Below, piece after piece: positions 59,347-64,000 of a DNA stretch of 64,000 nt. The position numbers and the translations under genes are program-made. The notes below the pieces were generated by a model. That model made no database searches. It was not told the DNA's origin and saw nothing but the letters and a program-made list of their open reading frames with translations. Within the stretch, counting starts at the first letter, position 1; the number at the start of each line of letters is the position of its first letter. Source of the stretch: Rhynchosporium graminicola (taxonomy: Eukaryota > Ascomycota > Leotiomycetes > Helotiales > Ploettnerulaceae); contig FJUW01000046.1 in assembly GCA_900074885.1 (NCBI GenBank), positions 597,645-661,644 on the forward strand. Reading direction: 5' to 3'.

Positions 59347-60896
59347 TGGAATCTCATTCGCTGTGGTCTATTCTCTTCTATCTTATGCGGATTAGGGTAC
59401 TCTGGACTTAGCGTTTAAAGGAAACGTTGTCACGGATCGGGAATCTTGATGTTTTGGGCTTTTCTCGAATCGAAAAACCGTAGCTTTGCTTTTACTTGAC
59501 TGTCTTTGAATTTTAAATGGGATGGGCATCGCTCTAGCAGAGTTGTTAAAGAACTTCGTTCGATCGATCTGCGGGGAAAGCGATCAGATATGATGATAGC
59601 GTAGCGAATTTCTAATGTGTATAATTTTCTCACGCTGTGAAGGGACTGTCCCTTTTGGTCGTCTGGATACTTTGTAGCAGTTGTGCGAAAATAAAGGTCC
59701 ATTCTGCAATTGACAAGGTCATCTTCTGGGGATCTGGAAGTGTAAGTGGTAGCAGATTGGACTTTCACTTACTTCAAGCTTACTATTTATGAATTTGCAC
59801 GTCCAACAGCTCAATTACTCTTGCAGGGTGACTTTTACTCACTGCTCTGCTTTCTCGCTAAAGTGCCCAGCGTGAAAAACAAAACGGCAGTCCTCTCATC
59901 GAACTCTCGATAGTCCGGAATGATGCTCACCTTCACACATCTATTGTCCACTATTATTCGACTCCTACCTCCCACTCAACTTTTGTCCCTAAAACCCAAT
60001 ATCAGACCGGGGGAGTGGTAATTTTGCGAAGTGGGAGTGGGGGTTTTGAGTGGGCTTGAGAGAAGAGTATTGGCCTCTAACTGATCGCACAGAGGGAAAC
60101 TAGAAGACGATTGGAGCTCAAAGTATAGGCATGAGGACACCTCGCTCACTCTTCCGCGTCATTTCCTTCATCTTCTCAAGTCCATTCAATAAATTGAGGT
60201 AATCGACTAGGTTGGGAAAGATTCACTCTTGAGCAAGGTTCTGGCCAGAAGGTGGAGGTGGAAGGCTATTTAGTCTTCGTTCGTCGACGAGCTTTCTGTG
60301 ATGTACAACAACTACAACAACACCTTTGAATTCCCTCCTCTCGATACATTTCCTCATACTGTGCTTAGTGTAGCTCTGAGCCAACGACGTTCCGTTGACT
60401 GACGAGCTGCGCAAAGAGCATCTTTTCTTTCCCCTCCTCCCACAACTACCTGGACCCAACGACCACATATCTGCATACGACAAAGTTTTCTTAAAACCTC
60501 CCTTAGGATAGGTGCTTGGTACGTCCTCAATCCTACCAGACTCTCGAACTCATAATATGTCATCTTCCACTTCACTACCTCAGCTCTCTTATCACTTGCT
60601 TACATCTTTTCCTCCACCATAGACACTTGAGCGCAGAAGGATCTCCTCAAGGCGGCATCTATGTAGCTTCGACTTGAAAATCGGACCATATTTTCACTTC
60701 TCGCATTGTTACTCACCAGTGTTGAGACATAGCATATACTCAGCTCAGTATCCTCCACAAATTCCCTTACACACCCTCCTATTTACCTCCGACGATACGC
60801 TCCTCCGACTTCATCCGACTAGTCTCTACAGCTCATTTGCAAGATAGTGTTCACATATCATAACTCTCAGCTCTTAGTTTTGGGACCGACTCTAAC
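59347..60896. other. Intergenic, 5' flank of the RRM-like gene
   Basis: The last ~700 bp are pyrimidine-rich (CT and CA runs), typical of a long fungal promoter/5' UTR. No gene is supported. Confidence 0.5.
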
Positions 60897-63800
60897 ATGG
60901 CATCAACACCAAGCCCTCGCCATCAGACGACCCACCATATCCCAGGTGTACCACTCACATATAATAACACATCTGCCAACACACCTCCATACCAGCCATA
61001 TACACCACCAAAGTCTCCACATGACCACATTCACCACCAAGAATCCTTCTCATCATACTTACCTCAGACCAACTCCCAACAAATCCGAGTTTTACAAGAA
61101 ACCATCAATAGACTCCAGCTTGTTGATTCATCTCGGGCAGAAGCCATCACCGAGCAGAAGATCGAGATCGCTGTGCTGAAGAATGATCTTTATCATGCCA
61201 AACAGAAGGTTAATGATAAAGAAGCTGTAATCAACAGCTTGGGTATCGTAATTGGATCCATTACTCGTGGTGCTTCTGTTGCGGCACTACCTCAGGCTCT
61301 GGAGGGCACTCGCACCACCCAGGCCTTGGACAGTGAGAGTAAGATCTCAGCTTTGGAAACGGAGATCGAGCACTACAGAAAGTCGGACCGGCGCATGAGA
61401 TCTAGGATCCAAAACCTGGAGCGAGAAGCTGAGGCTCGTGGTCATGAAAAAGAGCGCGAAAATGATGCTGGTTCATATGATAGAGAGCACAAAGTTCGGG
61501 TCCGTGAAGACGGCTGGGTTGATTGTGATCTTATCGCTCAAACAAAGGCTTCTGAGAAGGGAAAGGGCAATTTGATCGAGGGTGATATCGGTCTTGGCTT
61601 GGGCTCGGCTAATCCGCCACAAAGTCAACAAGAATACCACCACACGATTAAAGCTGGACTCACAGGTTCTCAACTTGTCGGAAGCTGGGGAGAGGATTTT
61701 CACGCAAACTTGCCAAATATTCCCAATACTCCTGCTACTGGACAATCATTTAACCCTGTAAATGCAGATGTTGGAATGTGCAGCCTGGAAGATTTCTTGG
61801 ATAATGATGGGTATCCCGCTCTCAATTTCCAACCTCCTCTCTCCGGACGGCTCTCAACCATTCCATCGACCGCATCCAACAACTTCCCTCCTTCAATTAC
61901 AGCTCAGTCTTCGTCTCTGACCACTGATGCTCAGTTCCCTAGAATCGAAGAGGATGAACGCCACATCGACGAGCAGATTAAGGAAAATCAAGAAGCAATG
62001 GCACAATTCAGCAACATGCCAACGCCAGGTGTGATCAGAACTGGTTTCCAGCGTGAGGGCACTTTCCGTGGTCAAGACTATGACAAGATGAAAGTCATCC
62101 AGCCACTTCAAAATTTCGGTCGTTTCGCGCCTCGGAACTTCGGTTCTCAACCTTGCCAGTCCAGACGTGGACCTCCTACTGGTCCTCGTGCGATGCTCGA
62201 GCCTTCCCTAGACAAATCCTTCGACCACAATCTCTGGGATGATTCTCAAGATCTCAACGGTGCGGTTGAGGCGCACATGCGCGCTGCTAATGGTCGGGGT
62301 GATACTCGTTTCCCGGATCTCTTTCGCTATGGTATTCAGTATATCCCAGTGGAGACAGACTCAAATTACCTACGTACGGTTACCATCAGCAATCTTCCTC
62401 TAGGTACTACGGTCCTAGATGTTCTGGCTCGCGTGCGCGGTGGCGAGGTCTTGAGTGCTTCAATTGTGAAGATGGGGCTTATTGCGCCAGATACACTTCA
62501 AGCTCGGGTGGTGTTCAAGCATGAAGCTGCCGCCGAAGAATACGCCAACTATGCATCCTCTCACCCTATCTGCTTTGGTGATGATGCTACTTCAGAAGTC
62601 ACAGTCGTATCAACACCTACCTACCCCATTTCCGCAAAAACCCAATCACGTCTCCGAGAGCAAACTCGTTGCCTATCCATCCCCTGCATCCCCCACAACT
62701 TCAGCCCCGACGCCCTAGAATATAATCTAGCATGCGGAAACGGTCATCGGGCACAAGGTCTCATCGAGATATACGTCGACTCAGCCTACACCTTACATCT
62801 CGAGTTCTCCAGCATCGAACTCGCCAACTCAGCATGGAATATCCTGCAATCGCGGAGCAATTACCGTGGCATGCAGTGCCATTGGGAAGCCGATTCCTGT
62901 GCAGGTGATGTGGAAGAGTTGAAGTTAGAGCTCCCTCCGAGACCAAAGATGTTGCCGGATAATTGGAGTGAGAATCGTGGAGCTGTGGATGTTGATGGGG
63001 TAGTCGGAGGGGCTCGAAAGACTCTTGCTGCGCTGGAGAAGCAGGAGGTTATCATTCCTGATCTTGCGGCTGTGAAGCTAAAGGCTACTAGTTGGGCTGA
63101 TGAGGTTAATGATGAGTTTGAGGATGAAGACTTCACCAAGACAGGGGGAGCCAAGGGTAGGGCTGTTGGTGAGAATGAATTCAGGGACTCTGGTAGCGGT
63201 GGTGAGGGCAAGAAGCCGGCTTCGGACTTTGTGATGCATGGTGTTGATTTGGCGACATCTCAGATTGGCATTGAGTCTCCAGAGATAATTCAAGGTCAGT
63301 TGAGGAAAGCCAGTGCCTGGAATAACTCGCAGGAAAACAAGCCAAGCAGCTCGAGCAAACACCAAAACACCACCACCATTGGCGCATCCCAATCCACCAC
63401 CGTCCAACCCACCACCAAAATTACAGTCCTAACAGCTGATCAAGAACTTTCAGCTGCTATCAACGCATTCAATACCAACAAAGATCTCGCCACACCCACT
63501 TCTAACAGCTCCTCAACTTTCATAGCAGCCACCCCAGCTCTGCCGTCTCAAAACCGCTCCGTCGGTCTCGCCGGCTCCAAATACTCAAGCCCAACACCCG
63601 ATTTCGTGGACACCGCAAGCCGTCCTCGTTCCTTCAATAGAAGCACCTCTTCCCTAACCTTCGACTCTCCTTCAGTCCCTGACCTGGGCTCAATACAAAA
63701 TCTAGTCTCAGACGAGCCAGCAAGCAAGAAGCAGCGCTTCTCGTATAGTCCGCCACGAGTCGATCTTGATGATTTGATCAAGAGTGCGAGATCGAGTCTA

Positions 63801-64000
63801 GCTAGTCAGGGTGTTGGTGGGGGGCATGTTAGAGAGGAGATGGATAATAGGGTTGAGGTTGAGAGTGAGGAAATTGGTGAGAAGGAAGTTGAGATGGCTA
63901 AGAAGCCGAGGGTTCAGCTATTTAAATGGTTCAAGCCTTCTAGTGTTGCTGATGAGAAGCGCGGATGTGATGGCGCAGAGGAGGAGGTTGATAAGTTGAA
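60897..64000 (+). CDS. Large coiled-coil protein with RRM-like folds, open at the window edge
   Basis: A single open frame runs from ATG at 60,897 to the last base without a stop: at least 1,034 aa, 3' end outside the window. The first ~60 residues are His/Pro/Thr-rich. A coiled coil covers about 60-200 (VLQETINRL, EQKIEIAVLKNDLYHAKQKV, SALETEIEHYRKS). A Ser/Pro/Gln linker follows. An RRM-like fold starts near residue 490 (YLRTVTISNLPLGTTVLDVL, then VVFKHEAAAEEYANYA), and a second, more divergent one lies near 585-665 (IEIYVDSAYTLHLEFSSIE). The C-terminal part is Ser/Thr-rich. RRM folds usually bind RNA, but the aromatic RNP residues are weakly kept, so RNA binding is uncertain. I know no named ortholog. 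Confidence 0.85.
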   Translation, partial: MASTPSPRHQTTHHIPGVPLTYNNTSANTPPYQPYTPPKSPHDHIHHQESFSSYLPQTNSQQIRVLQETINRLQLVDSSRAEAITEQKIEIAVLKNDLYHAKQKVNDKEAVINSLGIVIGSITRGASVAALPQALEGTRTTQALDSESKISALETEIEHYRKSDRRMRSRIQNLEREAEARGHEKERENDAGSYDREHKVRVREDGWVDCDLIAQTKASEKGKGNLIEGDIGLGLGSANPPQSQQEYHHTIKAGLTGSQLVGSWGEDFHANLPNIPNTPATGQSFNPVNADVGMCSLEDFLDNDGYPALNFQPPLSGRLSTIPSTASNNFPPSITAQSSSLTTDAQFPRIEEDERHIDEQIKENQEAMAQFSNMPTPGVIRTGFQREGTFRGQDYDKMKVIQPLQNFGRFAPRNFGSQPCQSRRGPPTGPRAMLEPSLDKSFDHNLWDDSQDLNGAVEAHMRAANGRGDTRFPDLFRYGIQYIPVETDSNYLRTVTISNLPLGTTVLDVLARVRGGEVLSASIVKMGLIAPDTLQARVVFKHEAAAEEYANYASSHPICFGDDATSEVTVVSTPTYPISAKTQSRLREQTRCLSIPCIPHNFSPDALEYNLACGNGHRAQGLIEIYVDSAYTLHLEFSSIELANSAWNILQSRSNYRGMQCHWEADSCAGDVEELKLELPPRPKMLPDNWSENRGAVDVDGVVGGARKTLAALEKQEVIIPDLAAVKLKATSWADEVNDEFEDEDFTKTGGAKGRAVGENEFRDSGSGGEGKKPASDFVMHGVDLATSQIGIESPEIIQGQLRKASAWNNSQENKPSSSSKHQNTTTIGASQSTTVQPTTKITVLTADQELSAAINAFNTNKDLATPTSNSSSTFIAATPALPSQNRSVGLAGSKYSSPTPDFVDTASRPRSFNRSTSSLTFDSPSVPDLGSIQNLVSDEPASKKQRFSYSPPRVDLDDLIKSARSSLASQGVGGGHVREEMDNRVEVESEEIGEKEVEMAKKPRVQLFKWFKPSSVADEKRGCDGAEEEVDKL

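Overview
This window looks like a piece of a filamentous ascomycete genome (Pezizomycotina). The evidence is short 46-159 bp spliceosomal introns, fungal families (class II-type heme peroxidase, secreted multicopper oxidase, DUF3445 haem N-demethylase-like enzyme, Dnt1-type nucleolar protein) and a transposon block carrying the CpA-to-TpA signature of repeat-induced point mutation (RIP). A leotiomycete is plausible but the sequence alone does not prove it.

Layout. 1-14,815 is an AT-rich, gene-free mosaic of RIP-destroyed retrotransposons. It holds a chromodomain Ty3/gypsy gag-pol relic on + (about 2,760-7,900), at least six LTR copies in both orientations, an antisense reading frame behind pol, and a second unclassified element on -. 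Two N positions (4,351 and 11,212-11,230) are each flanked by apparently perfect direct duplications (622 bp and 139 bp), which look like unmerged contig overlaps. Base composition changes abruptly near 14,816. 14,816-19,650 is gene-poor and holds a broken FAD/BBE oxidase tail. 19,659-25,575 is a housekeeping block: mitoribosomal mS29/DAP3 (-) and RRS1 (+) diverging from a 252 bp gap, then a RhoGAP protein (-). 25,576-37,569 is gene-poor, with simple repeats, a decayed epimerase and one real gene, a four-exon SREBP-type bHLH factor (-). 37,570-44,051 is an oxidative block on +: secreted multicopper oxidase, membrane-anchored N-demethylase-like protein, and a secreted heme peroxidase with a one-base frameshift. 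44,430-54,168 is mostly -: Dnt1-like nucleolar protein, a two-TM protein, a single-pass membrane protein and a small AP-1-like bZIP. 58,484-59,346 (+) encodes a Cys-rich single-pass membrane protein. 60,897 to the right edge is one open frame for a large coiled-coil/RRM-like protein that is still open at 64,000.

Most genes are visible only after splicing. I placed introns by requiring GT/AG (or GC/AG) borders, phase agreement and family continuity. All exon sums below divide by three, except the peroxidase, which needs one extra base. The most unusual result is that three introns in the two adjacent oxidative genes (38,145-38,197; 41,091-41,139; 41,236-41,281) start with GC instead of GT.

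The housekeeping genes act in ribosome biogenesis and mitochondrial translation (RRS1, mS29, Dnt1-like). The 37.6-44 kb block groups copper-, haem- and peroxide-dependent oxidases, but nothing in the sequence proves a shared pathway. No CRISPR array, tRNA, rRNA or convincing new multi-gene system was found.
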